A stretch of DNA of 64,000 nt from NCBI GenBank assembly GCA_035638075.1, contig DASRAU010000034.1:124001-188000 (forward strand). The letters are read 5' to 3'. Position numbers and translations under genes: made by a program. The notes under the pieces were generated by a model. It worked only from the letters and a program-made list of their open reading frames with translations. It made no database searches and had not been told where the DNA came from. Shown here in pieces: positions 9,047-18,479 of this stretch (positions are counted from its first letter, which is position 1; every line of letters starts with the position of its first letter). The DNA is from DASRAU01 sp035638075 (GTDB lineage: Bacteria; Acidobacteriota; Polarisedimenticolia; Gp22-AA2).

Positions 9047-10822
9047 ATGGCGCGACCCGATCCCCATTCGTATTTCGAACCGGAGCAGCCGCGCACGAAG
9101 CACGTGCTCCTCGACCTCGAGGTCGATTTCGAGCGCCGGGTTCTCGCGGGCACGGCGCGCCTGACGCTCGCCTCCGCCTCGGGAGGCCGGCTCGATCTCG
9201 ACACCAAGCTGCTCACCGTGCGGTCGGTCTCCGGCGCCGACGGCCGGCCGATTCCGTTCGCGCTCGAGGACGAGCAGCCGATCCTCGGTCGAAGGCTGCG
9301 GCTCGATCTCCCGAAGGGCACGATCGCCGTCGTCATCGCGTACGAGACCTCGCCCGATTCGACGGCGCTGCAGTGGCTCGAGCCGCGGCAGACGTCGGGG
9401 CGTCGCCATCCGTTCCTCTTCAGCCAGTGCCAGGCGATCCACGCACGGGAGATCTCGCCATTACAAGATTCGCCGGGAGCGCGGCTGACCTACTCGGCGT
9501 CGCTCACCGTCCCGGAGCCGCTGGCCGCGGTGATGTCGGCGGGGCCGGCGGGCGACGGACCCGGCCCGCGTCCCGGCACGCACACGTGGCGCTTCGAGAT
9601 GCCGCAGCCGATCCCGCCGTACCTGCTGGCGCTGGCGGTCGGCGACCTGGCGTCGCGCGACCTGTCCCCGCGATCGCGCGTCTGGGCCGAGCCCGGCACG
9701 GTCGGGAAGGCGGCGTGGGAGTTCGCCGGCATCGAGGACATGCTTCGCACGGCCGAGGGCCTGTTCGGGCCGTACGACTGGGAGCGCTACGACATGCTGG
9801 TCCTGCCGCCGTCGTTTCCCTTCGGCGGCATGGAGAACCCGCGCATGACGTTCCTGACGCCGACGCTCCTGGCGGGCGATCGGTCGCTCGTGGACGTCGT
9901 GGCGCACGAGCTGGCGCATTCGTGGACCGGCAACCTCGTCACCAACACCAGCAACGAGCACTTCTGGCTCAACGAGGGGACGACGGTGTATGCCGAGCGG
10001 CGCATCCACGAGGCGCTGCACGGCGCCGAAGCGGCGGCGCTCGCGTGGGCCATCGGCGAGAAGGTGCTCGCCGCCGAGTTCGAGCGCTTCGCGGGCCGGC
10101 CGGAGATGACGCGGCTGCGGCTCGATCTCGACGGCGTCGATCCCGACGAGGCGTTCTCGTCGATCCCGTACGAGAAGGGCGCGCGCCTGTGGGCGCTCCT
10201 GGAGCGGACGGCGGGACGCGAGCGTTTCGACCCGGTGCTGCGCCGCTACATCGAGCGCTTCCGCTTCACCTCGATCACGACCGAAGAGTGGGAGCGGTTC
10301 ATCGCGTCGGAGCTGCCCGGCATCGGTGACACGATCGGGATGAACGCCTGGCTGCGCGAGCCGGGGCTGCCGGCGAACGCGCCGCGCTTCGCGGCGCCGA
10401 CACTCGAAAGGCTCTCCACCCTCGCCGCGGGCTGGACGAAGGGAGTCCGCCCGCCCGCCGACGCGGTGAAGTCCTGGGGGACGAGCGAGACGCTCGTGTA
10501 TCTCCAGCGGCTGCCGCGTCCGCTCGCGGCGGCGGACTGCACCGGGCTCGACCAGGCGCTTCGGCTCGGCGAGCGCGGCAACTACGAGATCCTCGTGGAG
10601 TGGCTGTCGATCGCCGCGGTGTCGGCGTACGCGCCGGCGTTCGATCGCATCCGCGAGGTGCTCACCACCGTCGGACGGATGAAATACCTGCGCCCGATCT
10701 ACACGGCGCTCGGCCGCAGCGAGACGACGCGCGCGCTGGCGCGCGACATTTTCGCCGCGGCGCGGCCCGGCTACCATCCGATGTCGCGGCGCACCGTAGA
10801 ATCGATTCTGGAAAAGTACTGA
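9047..10822 (+). CDS. M1 family zinc aminopeptidase (LTA4 hydrolase-like)
   Basis: A 591-residue cytosolic-looking metallopeptidase that removes N-terminal residues from peptides. The aminopeptidase signature GGMEN is at 260-264, the zinc site HELAH at 287-291 with the third ligand Glu at about 310 (WLNEG), and SSIPYEKGARLW carries the conserved tyrosine that stabilises the transition state. Total length and the absence of a long ERAP-type C-terminal domain match the leukotriene A4 hydrolase-like branch. No signal peptide is visible, so it should act on peptides already imported or made inside. It follows the SRPBCC/GyrI gene by 7 bp. Confidence 0.92.
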   Translation: MARPDPHSYFEPEQPRTKHVLLDLEVDFERRVLAGTARLTLASASGGRLDLDTKLLTVRSVSGADGRPIPFALEDEQPILGRRLRLDLPKGTIAVVIAYETSPDSTALQWLEPRQTSGRRHPFLFSQCQAIHAREISPLQDSPGARLTYSASLTVPEPLAAVMSAGPAGDGPGPRPGTHTWRFEMPQPIPPYLLALAVGDLASRDLSPRSRVWAEPGTVGKAAWEFAGIEDMLRTAEGLFGPYDWERYDMLVLPPSFPFGGMENPRMTFLTPTLLAGDRSLVDVVAHELAHSWTGNLVTNTSNEHFWLNEGTTVYAERRIHEALHGAEAAALAWAIGEKVLAAEFERFAGRPEMTRLRLDLDGVDPDEAFSSIPYEKGARLWALLERTAGRERFDPVLRRYIERFRFTSITTEEWERFIASELPGIGDTIGMNAWLREPGLPANAPRFAAPTLERLSTLAAGWTKGVRPPADAVKSWGTSETLVYLQRLPRPLAAADCTGLDQALRLGERGNYEILVEWLSIAAVSAYAPAFDRIREVLTTVGRMKYLRPIYTALGRSETTRALARDIFAAARPGYHPMSRRTVESILEKY

Positions 10823-10889
10823 GACTCTTGTCAGGCGCCCGTTTCCGGATCGTCGCTCGAAGATCAGCGTGCTAGCATGCGTCTTGCTT

Positions 10890-10913
10890 CGGGAACGACT
10901 CGGGATGTTCCCG
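10890..10913. promoter_or_regulatory. Inverted repeat upstream of small secreted protein
   Basis: CGGGAAC and GTTCCCG form a 7-bp perfect inverted repeat separated by ten bases, about 60 bp before the start of the small secreted protein at 10972. The size and spacing fit a dimeric transcription-factor site or a weak mRNA hairpin. No regulator can be named. Confidence 0.3.
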
Positions 10914-10971
10914 TTGAACGAGTGAAAGGAAGTGAATGCCCCCTCCCAAATTCATCAAGGAGGCGTTCATC

Positions 10972-11406
10972 ATGAAGGCAATTCGCATTCTCGCCATCGT
11001 GGCCATCGCGGCGCTCGTGCTCGCCCCCGTGGCGAGCGTTTACGCCGGAACCGACAAGGACAAGGCTGCCACCACGCAGGGGAAGAAGACCGAGAAGGTG
11101 GTGACGGTTGTGTCGGTCGATCCGGATGGGAAGACCATCACGGTTCGTGACCTCGGCGGCAGCGCCGGCAGCACGGGCAGCGCGACGACGCCCGGCACGC
11201 CGGGCAGCCCGACCACGGGCAGCCCCACCGCCAGCGGCGACGAAAAGACGCTGAAGGTGACGGGTCAGGCGATCAGCAAGCTGAACCAGGTTCGCCCGGG
11301 GCAGCAGATCACCGTCGTGTTCAACAACGACAACCAGATGGACACCATTTCGGACCTCAAGTTCGACACGGCGTCCACGGGCACCACGCCGCCGGCGTCC
11401 CACTGA
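10972..11406 (+). CDS. Small secreted protein with Gly/Ser/Thr-rich linker
   Basis: A 144-residue exported protein. ATG 10972 follows a near-perfect AAGGAGG at about 10957, which decides the start over an upstream in-frame ATG at 10936. The signal peptide (KAIRILAIVAIAALVLAPVASVYA) is followed by a lysine-rich segment, a short strand-forming VVTVVSVDPDGKTITVRDLGG, a low-complexity G/S/T/P tract, and a second strand-rich part (LKVTGQAISKLNQVRPGQQITVVFNNDNQMDTI). The two strand-rich parts together resemble a small beta-barrel (DUF5666- or OB-like) of the kind common in periplasmic proteins. Function unknown. A strong terminator follows directly. Confidence 0.75.
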   Translation: MKAIRILAIVAIAALVLAPVASVYAGTDKDKAATTQGKKTEKVVTVVSVDPDGKTITVRDLGGSAGSTGSATTPGTPGSPTTGSPTASGDEKTLKVTGQAISKLNQVRPGQQITVVFNNDNQMDTISDLKFDTASTGTTPPASH

Positions 11407-11436
11407 GGACCACCACAGCGTGAAGCGGTAAAACGG

Positions 11437-11470
11437 GGCGTTCGGGCTCGACCCGAACGCCTCTTTTTTT
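11437..11470 (+). terminator. Rho-independent terminator
   Basis: GGCGTTCGGG and CCCGAACGCC form a perfect 10-bp stem with a five-base loop, followed by TCTTTTTTT. It ends the transcript of the small secreted protein and separates it from the porin-like gene. Confidence 0.93.
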
Positions 11471-11494
11471 GTCCGAACGGGGGGATCGGTACAA

Positions 11495-12976
11495 ATGCGG
11501 ATCAAAGGGACGGCGGCATTGATCGGGGCGTTTGTGGCGATGCTGGGCGCAGTGGAGCTGGCCCGCGCGGCGGACGGAGCGAGCACAGAGGATCGGCCGG
11601 CCACATCCGCACCGGATCAGGCGGATTCGCAAGCGCCCGCGACCGCCGAAGCGGCAGCGCCACCGTCGAGCGTGTCCGCTCCGGAGGACGCCGAGGCGCT
11701 TCGCCGGCGCATCCAGGCGCTCGAAGAGGAAATCGCCCGGCTCAAGAGCGAGTCCGCGGGCGTCGCCGACATCCAGAAGCGCCTGACCGCGCTCGAGGCC
11801 GAGCTGGGCCGGCTGAAACAGGAGCACACGGGAGGCGTCGCCGCCAGCGAAACCCACAGCGTCAACGGCCTCTCGCCTTCGGCGTCGCGCGTCTATCTCA
11901 CGAAGCGCGGCCTGGCGCTCGGCGGTTACGGCTCGGCGCTGTACCAGCGCTTCACGGCGCACCGCGACAACGACACCGACGCGAATGTCCCCGACCGTGC
12001 CGACCTGACCGAGGCGTTCGTCTACGTCGGCTACCGCTTCGACGACCGGCTGCTCTTCAACTCCTCGTTCGGCGTCGAGCACGCCCTGGTCGAGGACGGA
12101 TCGGATGGCGACGCCGCCGTCGAGTTCGCCTACGTCGACTTCCGCCAGCGCAAGCAGCTCGGCTGGCGCGGCGGCCTCCTGCTGATGCCGGTCGGCTGGG
12201 TCAACGAGCGGCACGAGCCGAACGATTATCTGGGCACCAGGCGCCCCTTCGTCGAGCAGCGCATCCTCCCCTCGACCTGGCGCGGCGTCGGCGCGGGCGC
12301 CTACGGCGAGGCGGGTCCGGTGGAATGGCGCGGCTACGTCGTCGAGTCGCTCGACGCCTCCGGCTTCACGGCGGTGGAAGGCGTCGCCGGAGGCCGCCAG
12401 CAGGGATCGAACGCCCTGGCCGAGGACATGGCGTTCACGGCGCGCGCCGACTGGCGGCCGCTGCGCGGCAAGGGAATCGGCGACCTGGTGCTCGGCGCGT
12501 CGGGGTTCGTCGGGCGCACCGGCCAGCAGCAGGCCAACTTTCCGCCGGGCCGTCTGACGCTCTGGGACGCGCACGCCGAGTACCGCTGGCGCGGCTTCCA
12601 GGCGCGCGCCCTGTACGCACAGGGGATCCTCGGTGACGCGGGAGAGATCAGCCTGGCGATCGATCCGACGGGCCAGACGGCCATCGGCGAAAAGCTGGAC
12701 GGGTTGTACCTGGAGATGGGCTACGACGTCCTGAGCACCTGGCCGAAATCGAAGCAGGACCTCATCTTCTTCTGCCGCTTCGAGAACCTGGACACGGAGC
12801 AGGAGGTGGCGTCAGGCCTTGCCACCACCCCGCTCGCGGACCTGACGGTGAAGACCTGCGGGATCCAGTACGCCCCGATCAAGCAGGTGGTGATCAAGGC
12901 GGACGCGACCAACTACTCCGACCCCGACGAGCAGGAGGTCGATCAGGTCAACCTGGGACTGGGCTGGAACTTCTAG
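11495..12976 (+). CDS. Outer-membrane porin-like beta-barrel with N-terminal coiled coil
   Basis: A 493-residue exported protein. A signal peptide ending near ARA is followed by an Ala/Pro-rich stretch, a heptad-patterned coiled coil at about residues 65-110 (LRRRIQALEEEIARLKSE, LTALEAELGRLKQEH), and then about 370 residues of alternating aromatic/polar strands typical of an outer-membrane barrel. The final residues VNLGLGWNF end with the C-terminal phenylalanine recognised by the BAM machinery. The coiled coil resembles the trimerising or peptidoglycan-reaching N-termini of OprO/OprP-like and OmpM-like porins. The substrate is unknown. It begins 24 bp after the upstream terminator and should have its own promoter. 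Confidence 0.8.
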   Translation: MRIKGTAALIGAFVAMLGAVELARAADGASTEDRPATSAPDQADSQAPATAEAAAPPSSVSAPEDAEALRRRIQALEEEIARLKSESAGVADIQKRLTALEAELGRLKQEHTGGVAASETHSVNGLSPSASRVYLTKRGLALGGYGSALYQRFTAHRDNDTDANVPDRADLTEAFVYVGYRFDDRLLFNSSFGVEHALVEDGSDGDAAVEFAYVDFRQRKQLGWRGGLLLMPVGWVNERHEPNDYLGTRRPFVEQRILPSTWRGVGAGAYGEAGPVEWRGYVVESLDASGFTAVEGVAGGRQQGSNALAEDMAFTARADWRPLRGKGIGDLVLGASGFVGRTGQQQANFPPGRLTLWDAHAEYRWRGFQARALYAQGILGDAGEISLAIDPTGQTAIGEKLDGLYLEMGYDVLSTWPKSKQDLIFFCRFENLDTEQEVASGLATTPLADLTVKTCGIQYAPIKQVVIKADATNYSDPDEQEVDQVNLGLGWNF

Positions 12977-13000
12977 GCACTGCAGCCGCAGCGCCGCCTC

Positions 13001-13960
13001 TCAGACGCCGCGCTGGCGCTGGGGCTTCGGCGTGGCGTAGACGTGGGCCGGGACCGGTTTCAGGTCCCACACCAGGCCCATCCACGACATCACGACGAGG
13101 ATGTACCAGGTGATGTCGATCTGCCACCAGTGATGTCCCTGGCGGACCGACGCCTGGTAGAAGTGATGGTTGTTGTGCCACCCCTCGCCGAAGGTGAGGA
13201 GCGACAGGGTGAAGGAGTTGCGGCTGTTGTCGGTCGTCGGGTAGCGCTTGCGGCCGAGCCAGTGCGCCACCGAGTTGATGCACACGGCCGAGTGCAGCAG
13301 CACCACGGTGGAGACCAGGCTCCACACGAACATCTGCGGGCCGGTCGTTCCGAGACCCGGCGCGAAATGGTGCAGCACCGACCCGAGCGCCCACATCACC
13401 GCGCCGGCCAGGACCGGGATGAGCGTATCGAACCGGTCGAGGAAGCGCAGCTCGGGGAACTTCACCAGGTCCTTCACCAGCTCGAGCCGCGGCGCGAAAT
13501 GGGCGCGCGACATGAACCAGCCCATGTGGCTCCACATCAGCCCGAAGCGGACCGGGGAGTGCGGGTCCTCGTCGGTGTCCGAGACCTTGTGGTGGTAGCG
13601 GTGGTGCGACGCCCACCAGATCGGCCCGCGCTGCACGCAGGTGTTGCCCATGACGCCGAACATGAACTGCATGAAGCGGGAGGTCTTGAACGAGCGATGC
13701 GAGAAGTAGCGATGGTAGAAGCCGGTGATGGCGAACATGCGGGCGAAGAAGAAGAACGCCGCCATGCCCACCGCGATCGGGCTCCAGCCCACGACGAGCA
13801 CCAGCAGGCAGGCGGCGTGCAGGCCCAGAAACGGCGTCACCCGCATCCAGTCGATCTCCCTCGGCTGGTTGCGCGCCGCTTCGTGGTTGATCCCCGACCA
13901 GGAATCGAACCAGCGCACGACGGACAGGATGAACGGTTCCCGCTGGGTGGCTTCGCTCAA
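13001..13960 (-). CDS. Membrane fatty acid desaturase (acyl-CoA delta-9 type)
   Basis: A 319-residue di-iron membrane desaturase that introduces a double bond in acyl chains. The three histidine boxes are present in order: HRYFSH (HxxxxH), HHRYHH (HxxHH) and HNNHH, the pattern of stearoyl-CoA/acyl-lipid delta-9 desaturases. Four membrane segments can be traced between them (GLHAACLLVLVVGW, GMAAFFFFARMFAITGF, LIPVLAGAVMWALG, MFVWSLVSTVVLLHSAVC). No ATG is available before the family start; TTG 13960, six bases after a GGGAG site, is taken as initiator. It should adjust membrane fluidity. It is leftward and convergent with the porin-like gene. Confidence 0.9.
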   Translation of the reverse strand: MSEATQREPFILSVVRWFDSWSGINHEAARNQPREIDWMRVTPFLGLHAACLLVLVVGWSPIAVGMAAFFFFARMFAITGFYHRYFSHRSFKTSRFMQFMFGVMGNTCVQRGPIWWASHHRYHHKVSDTDEDPHSPVRFGLMWSHMGWFMSRAHFAPRLELVKDLVKFPELRFLDRFDTLIPVLAGAVMWALGSVLHHFAPGLGTTGPQMFVWSLVSTVVLLHSAVCINSVAHWLGRKRYPTTDNSRNSFTLSLLTFGEGWHNNHHFYQASVRQGHHWWQIDITWYILVVMSWMGLVWDLKPVPAHVYATPKPQRQRGV

Positions 13961-14091
13961 CGTATTCTCCCGAAAGGTGTTACCGCCTGGGGGTGACGCC
14001 CCTCGCAGGGAGCGCCGCCTCGAGGTGCATCGTACCACAACGTAATGCCGGGGCCCTTCCGGCGCCAGCTCCCGGGCGCGGGCTCCCACCC

Positions 14092-17000
14092 CTATTTGGC
14101 GGCCTTGAGCGGGCGCGGGGTGATCGGCGGCATCGGGGCCAGGTCGCGCGGATCCTTGGCGATCTTGTCCAGCAGGTCCTTGATGGCGAAGTCGAGCTGC
14201 TCGTCCACGCCGTCGAGGAAGCCATCCGCGCTCAGGTCGAGGACGACGTCGGGATCGACGCCGTGCCCCTCGATCTGCCAGCCCTTGCCCTTCGGGTCCC
14301 AGCCGCCGAACTCGGGCTGGGTCGTGACGCCGCCGTCGCGGAACGCCTTGTCGCCCCGGATGCCCACCCAGCCGCCCCAGGTGCGGGTGCCGATCACCTG
14401 GCCCAGGCCGAAGTCCTTGGCCTCGAGGGCGAGCGTCTCGCAGTCCGAGCCGCCCTGCCGGTTGATCAGGACGTCGAGATGGCCGTGAAAGGATCGATCC
14501 GGGGTCGTCTGGCGCGCGTTGCTGTAGCGGTTGCCGGCGACCGAGAAGAGCTTGCGGTCGAGGTGCGCGATGATCATCGGCGCCACGAAGCCGCCGTGGT
14601 TCCAGCGGTCGTCGATGATGAAGCCGCGCTTGTTCCACTGCGGCGGGAAGTCGCGCGCGAACTGCTGCAGCCCGTAGCCGCCCATGTCGTAGAGGTGCAG
14701 GTAGCCGATCGTCCCGTTCGACTTCTTGTCCACGTAGGCCCTGTTCTCGCGGATCCAGTCCGCGTAGCGCAGCCGCGTGTCGTTCCCCACCGGCTTCACG
14801 ATGATGCGGCGCGAGCCCTCGTACTTCGGCTGGTCGCTGACCGACAGCTCGACCTCCTGGCCGGCGCGGTTGGACAGGCGGCGCATGTAGTCCTCGCCCT
14901 TCATGAGGGGCCGGCCGTCGATGGCCACGAGCCACATGCCTTCCTTCACCCGGAGATCGGGCCGGGCGAGCGGCGACGACACCTTGGGATCCGGGTAGTC
15001 GGCCTTGTAGATGTGGCCGATTTTCCAGAAGCCGGAGGCATCGTCGTAGGTCAGGTCGGCGCCGAGGAGACCGGTTCCCACCGGCTTGCCGCGGCGCAGC
15101 TCGGTCGCGAAGTGGTAGGCATGCCCGACGCTGAGCTCGCCGAACATCTCGCCGATGATGTCTTCGAGGTCGTCGCGGCTCGACATCCGGTCGGCCAGGG
15201 ACCCGTACTGCGTCCAGACGCCGTTCCAGTCCACGCCGTGCATCTGCGGGTCGTAGAAGAAGTCGCGCTGCAGGCGCCAGGACTCGCGCAGCTCCTGCTT
15301 CCACTCCTGGCGCGGGTTGACGCGCACGGTCCAGCCTGACAAGTCGATGCGCGGGTCGTCGGCGCCGCCCTGCGGTCCTTCCGCCTGCGGGGTCGACATG
15401 GTGCCGGCCTCCGCGCGGATGAACTGGTCCTTCGTCCGGTAGACGAGCACCTTGCCGTTCCCCGACACGTCGTAGCCGCGCACGCTCTGCGCCAGGGGCA
15501 GCATCTTCTCCTTGGCGATGTCGAAGGTGTAGAGCGTGCCGCCGCCTCCGTCGTCATCGTCCTCGCCGTCGCCGTCGGGCGGCGTCATGCCGCGCGGCTC
15601 GATGCCGATGAAGTGCAGCTTGCCCTCGACCGCCTTGAGGCCGAAGTACCGCCCCGGCGGGACCGGCGCCTGCACGATGCGGTCGGCGAGGCCGTCGAAG
15701 TCGATCTTGATCGGCTCGACTTTCTCTTCCTTCTTCTCATCCTTCTTCTTGTCGGCCTCCTTCTTCTTGTCCGCGTCCTTGTCGTCGTCCTTGTCCTTCT
15801 TCTCGTCCTTGGGGTCCATGTCGCTGCGCGGTGCGAACGGCAGCTTGCCGTCGGCCTGCAGCGCCACGACGATCGGCAGGGCGGATTTCTGCACGATGAA
15901 GCGCGCCTCGAAGCGGTCGAGGTACGGGTTGATGAAGCGATCGGAGAGGTAGTAGAGGTACTTCCCCTTCGGGTCCCAGGTGGGGGAGTACGAATTGAAC
16001 ATCTCGGTGGAGACGTTGTAATTCTTCTTCGCCTGCGTGTCGTAGATGCGCACCTGGCTGAAGCCGTTTTCGATCGGGATCTCGTACGCCAGGTAGCGGC
16101 TGTCGGGCGACCACTCGTAGGTGTCGGTCTCGAAGACGCCGGTGTCGACCACCGTGGTCGCGCCGCTCGCGACGTCGGCCGCGATCATCCGGTACTTCTG
16201 GTCGCTCCACGCAATCCTCTTGCCGTCGGGGGACCAGATGGGCGCGTAGTGCCAGCCCGGCTCCTGCTTGCCGACCTGCCTGAACGGCTGGCTGTTGTCG
16301 GCGGAATAGAGAATGAGCTGCTCCTCGCCGTCCACCTCGGTCCAGGCGGCGACCGAGTTGCCGTCGGGCGCGAAGGCCGGGCCGCGGGTGCGCGCCGCCG
16401 AGTTCTCCGTCAGCCGGCGGATGAGCCCCTTGCGCTTGGTCCGCGTCACGAAGAGGTCGCCTCGGGTCTCGAGGACGATGCGCTCGCCGTCCTTCGACAG
16501 CCCCCAGCCGCGCAGGTTGGCCATCGGGTCGACGAAGCGGTCCCTCACCTGCAGCCGATCGCTCGGCAGCGACACCGGGATCATCGCCGCCTTCCCCGAG
16601 GGGATGTCGAACGACCACAGATCCATCTTGTGCTGGAAGACGATCGTCTTGTCGCCCATCGAGGGCCAGCGGACGTCGTAGTCGTCGAAAGTCGTCAGCC
16701 GCTTCACATCCGAGCCGTCCGGCTTCATCGACGCGAGGTTCGGGCGTCCCCAGCGGTCGGTCACGAAGTAGATGCGGCCGTCGGTGCCCCACATCGGGAA
16801 GGCGTCCTTGCCGTCCCAGTCGGTGACCTCCTTGATCGCCAGCGGGTCCACCGTGCCGACGTAGATCTGCTCGGCCTCGCCGCCCTTGTAGCGCTTCCAG
16901 TTGTGCGTCTCGAGGCCGATCTTCTCGAAGGCGACCCGCTTGCCGTTCGGCTCGAACGAGATCCACGCGGCCGGCTCGAGGCGGATGAGGGTCGGGATGC

Positions 17001-17478
17001 CGCCTTCGCGCGGCAGCGTGTAGACGCGGTTGTCGTTGTGCGGCGTGTCGCGCCGGCTGCGGAAGACGATCTTCCCGTCGGCGGTCCAGCCGATCACCTG
17101 GTCGGGCGACGGATGGAAGGTGAGGCGCGCCGGCTCGCCGCCGGACGCGGACATGACGTAGACGTCGTCGTTCCCTTCGTACTGCGCCGTGAAAGCGATG
17201 AAGCGCCCGTCCGGAGAGAGGGCCGGCCATTTCTCCTCGCCTTCGTACGCCGTCAGCCGCTGCGCCACGCCGCCCGCGAGCGGCACCTTCCAGAGATCGC
17301 CTTCGGAGGCGAAGACCACCGTCCCCTTCGCCACCGTGGGGTAGCGATAGAAGCCGTCGGGAAGCGTGTCCTCGGCCGCGCGCGCGACCCCGGCGGGCCC
17401 GGAGGCCGGAAACAGGGCGAAGAGCAGGCCGGCCGAAAGGACGGCGGCGGACAGGGCGATGACGCGCAGACGTGACAT
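14092..17478 (-). CDS. Tricorn-type S41 protease, paralog 1
   Basis: A 1128-residue exported protease: signal peptide (VIALSAAVLSAGLLFALFPASGPAGVARA), PD40/WD40-like propeller repeats (ALSPDGRFIAFTAQ, WSPDGKRIAW, WSPDSRYLAYE), a Lys/Asp/Glu-rich insert around residues 555-590, a tricorn core domain with GELSVGHAYH, a PDZ-like domain (PDLRVKEGMWLVAIDGRPL) and an S41 domain. The presumed nucleophile is the serine in INRQGGSDCE, followed by IGTRTWGGWVGI and IEGHGVDPD. Archaeal tricorn uses a Ser-His pair in the core domain; here the serine position is glycine. It should cut oligopeptides in the periplasm. A second paralog lies at 38.2-41.6 kb. Confidence 0.9.
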   Translation of the reverse strand: MSRLRVIALSAAVLSAGLLFALFPASGPAGVARAAEDTLPDGFYRYPTVAKGTVVFASEGDLWKVPLAGGVAQRLTAYEGEEKWPALSPDGRFIAFTAQYEGNDDVYVMSASGGEPARLTFHPSPDQVIGWTADGKIVFRSRRDTPHNDNRVYTLPREGGIPTLIRLEPAAWISFEPNGKRVAFEKIGLETHNWKRYKGGEAEQIYVGTVDPLAIKEVTDWDGKDAFPMWGTDGRIYFVTDRWGRPNLASMKPDGSDVKRLTTFDDYDVRWPSMGDKTIVFQHKMDLWSFDIPSGKAAMIPVSLPSDRLQVRDRFVDPMANLRGWGLSKDGERIVLETRGDLFVTRTKRKGLIRRLTENSAARTRGPAFAPDGNSVAAWTEVDGEEQLILYSADNSQPFRQVGKQEPGWHYAPIWSPDGKRIAWSDQKYRMIAADVASGATTVVDTGVFETDTYEWSPDSRYLAYEIPIENGFSQVRIYDTQAKKNYNVSTEMFNSYSPTWDPKGKYLYYLSDRFINPYLDRFEARFIVQKSALPIVVALQADGKLPFAPRSDMDPKDEKKDKDDDKDADKKKEADKKKDEKKEEKVEPIKIDFDGLADRIVQAPVPPGRYFGLKAVEGKLHFIGIEPRGMTPPDGDGEDDDDGGGGTLYTFDIAKEKMLPLAQSVRGYDVSGNGKVLVYRTKDQFIRAEAGTMSTPQAEGPQGGADDPRIDLSGWTVRVNPRQEWKQELRESWRLQRDFFYDPQMHGVDWNGVWTQYGSLADRMSSRDDLEDIIGEMFGELSVGHAYHFATELRRGKPVGTGLLGADLTYDDASGFWKIGHIYKADYPDPKVSSPLARPDLRVKEGMWLVAIDGRPLMKGEDYMRRLSNRAGQEVELSVSDQPKYEGSRRIIVKPVGNDTRLRYADWIRENRAYVDKKSNGTIGYLHLYDMGGYGLQQFARDFPPQWNKRGFIIDDRWNHGGFVAPMIIAHLDRKLFSVAGNRYSNARQTTPDRSFHGHLDVLINRQGGSDCETLALEAKDFGLGQVIGTRTWGGWVGIRGDKAFRDGGVTTQPEFGGWDPKGKGWQIEGHGVDPDVVLDLSADGFLDGVDEQLDFAIKDLLDKIAKDPRDLAPMPPITPRPLKAAK

Positions 17479-17604
17479 GGGCTCCCCCCAGGTCTTCAGA
17501 AGGTCATTGACGGAAGGCCGGATTCTACACGACCGCCGGGCGGGGCCTCCCCAGGCCGGTGGCGTTGCTCTACGTGGGAGACGGTGGGAAGGTTCCGGGC
17601 AGGC

Positions 17605-18477
17605 CTAGGGCTTGGGAGCCGCCTGCTCGGTCAGCTTTCTCATGACCTCGTCGATGTACGGCCGGTCCTTGAGGGAGGCGTACTCGCCGGGGAAGCAGGT
17701 GATCGTGAGGTCGGCGTTGGTCTTCGACCACGCGCTCATGGTCACGGCGCACCTCTGCCCGTTGGCCAGGCGGGTGTTGTCGATGAGCGGGAAGTCGTAG
17801 AAGCCGACGCTGAACATGGCGCGCGAGTCGGTCAGCTCGGCGCCTCCTTCGGGGGAGCTCACCGTGAGGCGCACGAAGAGCTGCTGCTGCCTCCGGTCCA
17901 CCTCGAGGACCCGCAGGGCGACGACCACCCGCGTGTTGTCCACCTGGACTTCCTCGGGCTCGAGATCGAGGCCGAAGCGGCCGGTCTTCTCCAGCTCGTC
18001 GAGATCGATCGATCGCCGGAAGGAGTCGCCGTGACCTTCGAGCGAGAAGAGCTGCCGCGCGGTGATCTCCCGGGCCACCCGATCGATGCGGGCGCGGTAC
18101 TCCTCGCGCTCGGGATCGGGGGCCTTCGCGAGGCGGCGCTGCAGGTCGAGGAAGAGCGGCTTGAGATTGAGCGACTCGTGGAAGTTGTAGGCGAGCAGCT
18201 CGAGGTTGAGGACCAGGGAGTCGAGATCCCCCGCGGAGGGGCGCAGGAACGACTGGATGATCGACACCAGCATGTCCTTGCGCAGGCTCGACTCCGCCTC
18301 CTCGCGCCGGCTCATCAGCTCGGAGTAGAGGCGGGCGTTGGTCTCCGCCGCCTGCCGGTCGTTCAGCACCTGCGAGCCGCGCAGGCCGACCACCGCCACC
18401 GCGAGCGCCGCCAGCCCGCCGCCGACCGGCTGCAGGAGGACCGCCGCCTTGTCCCAGAGATCCTTTTTCTCGCCCAT
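17605..18477 (-). CDS. Membrane-anchored protein of unknown function
   Basis: A 290-residue protein starting at ATG 18477. A single hydrophobic helix (VGGGLAALAVAVVGLRG, about residues 18-34) is followed by a charged alpha-helical segment (ETNARLYSELMSRREEAESSLRKDMLVSIIQSFL) and a mixed region ending in strand-rich sequence (QQQLFVRLTVSSPEGG, CAVTMSAWSKTNADLTITCF). I recognise no family. The C-terminal part has two cysteines and probably lies outside the membrane. It begins two bases after the stop of the upstream small secreted protein, so the two form an operon and may work together. Confidence 0.7.
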   Translation of the reverse strand: MGEKKDLWDKAAVLLQPVGGGLAALAVAVVGLRGSQVLNDRQAAETNARLYSELMSRREEAESSLRKDMLVSIIQSFLRPSAGDLDSLVLNLELLAYNFHESLNLKPLFLDLQRRLAKAPDPEREEYRARIDRVAREITARQLFSLEGHGDSFRRSIDLDELEKTGRFGLDLEPEEVQVDNTRVVVALRVLEVDRRQQQLFVRLTVSSPEGGAELTDSRAMFSVGFYDFPLIDNTRLANGQRCAVTMSAWSKTNADLTITCFPGEYASLKDRPYIDEVMRKLTEQAAPKP

Positions 18478-18479
18478 TG

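Noticed and set aside
10890..10913. GGGAAC-N10-GTTCCC as a LexA box
   Set aside because: Known LexA boxes have other spacing, and the downstream gene is a small secreted protein with no DNA-repair link.
13001..15304. A 767-codon leftward frame joining desaturase and tricorn regions
   Set aside because: The first 440 codons lie in another frame of the tricorn gene and have no domain; the real desaturase begins at TTG 13960 after its own ribosome site.
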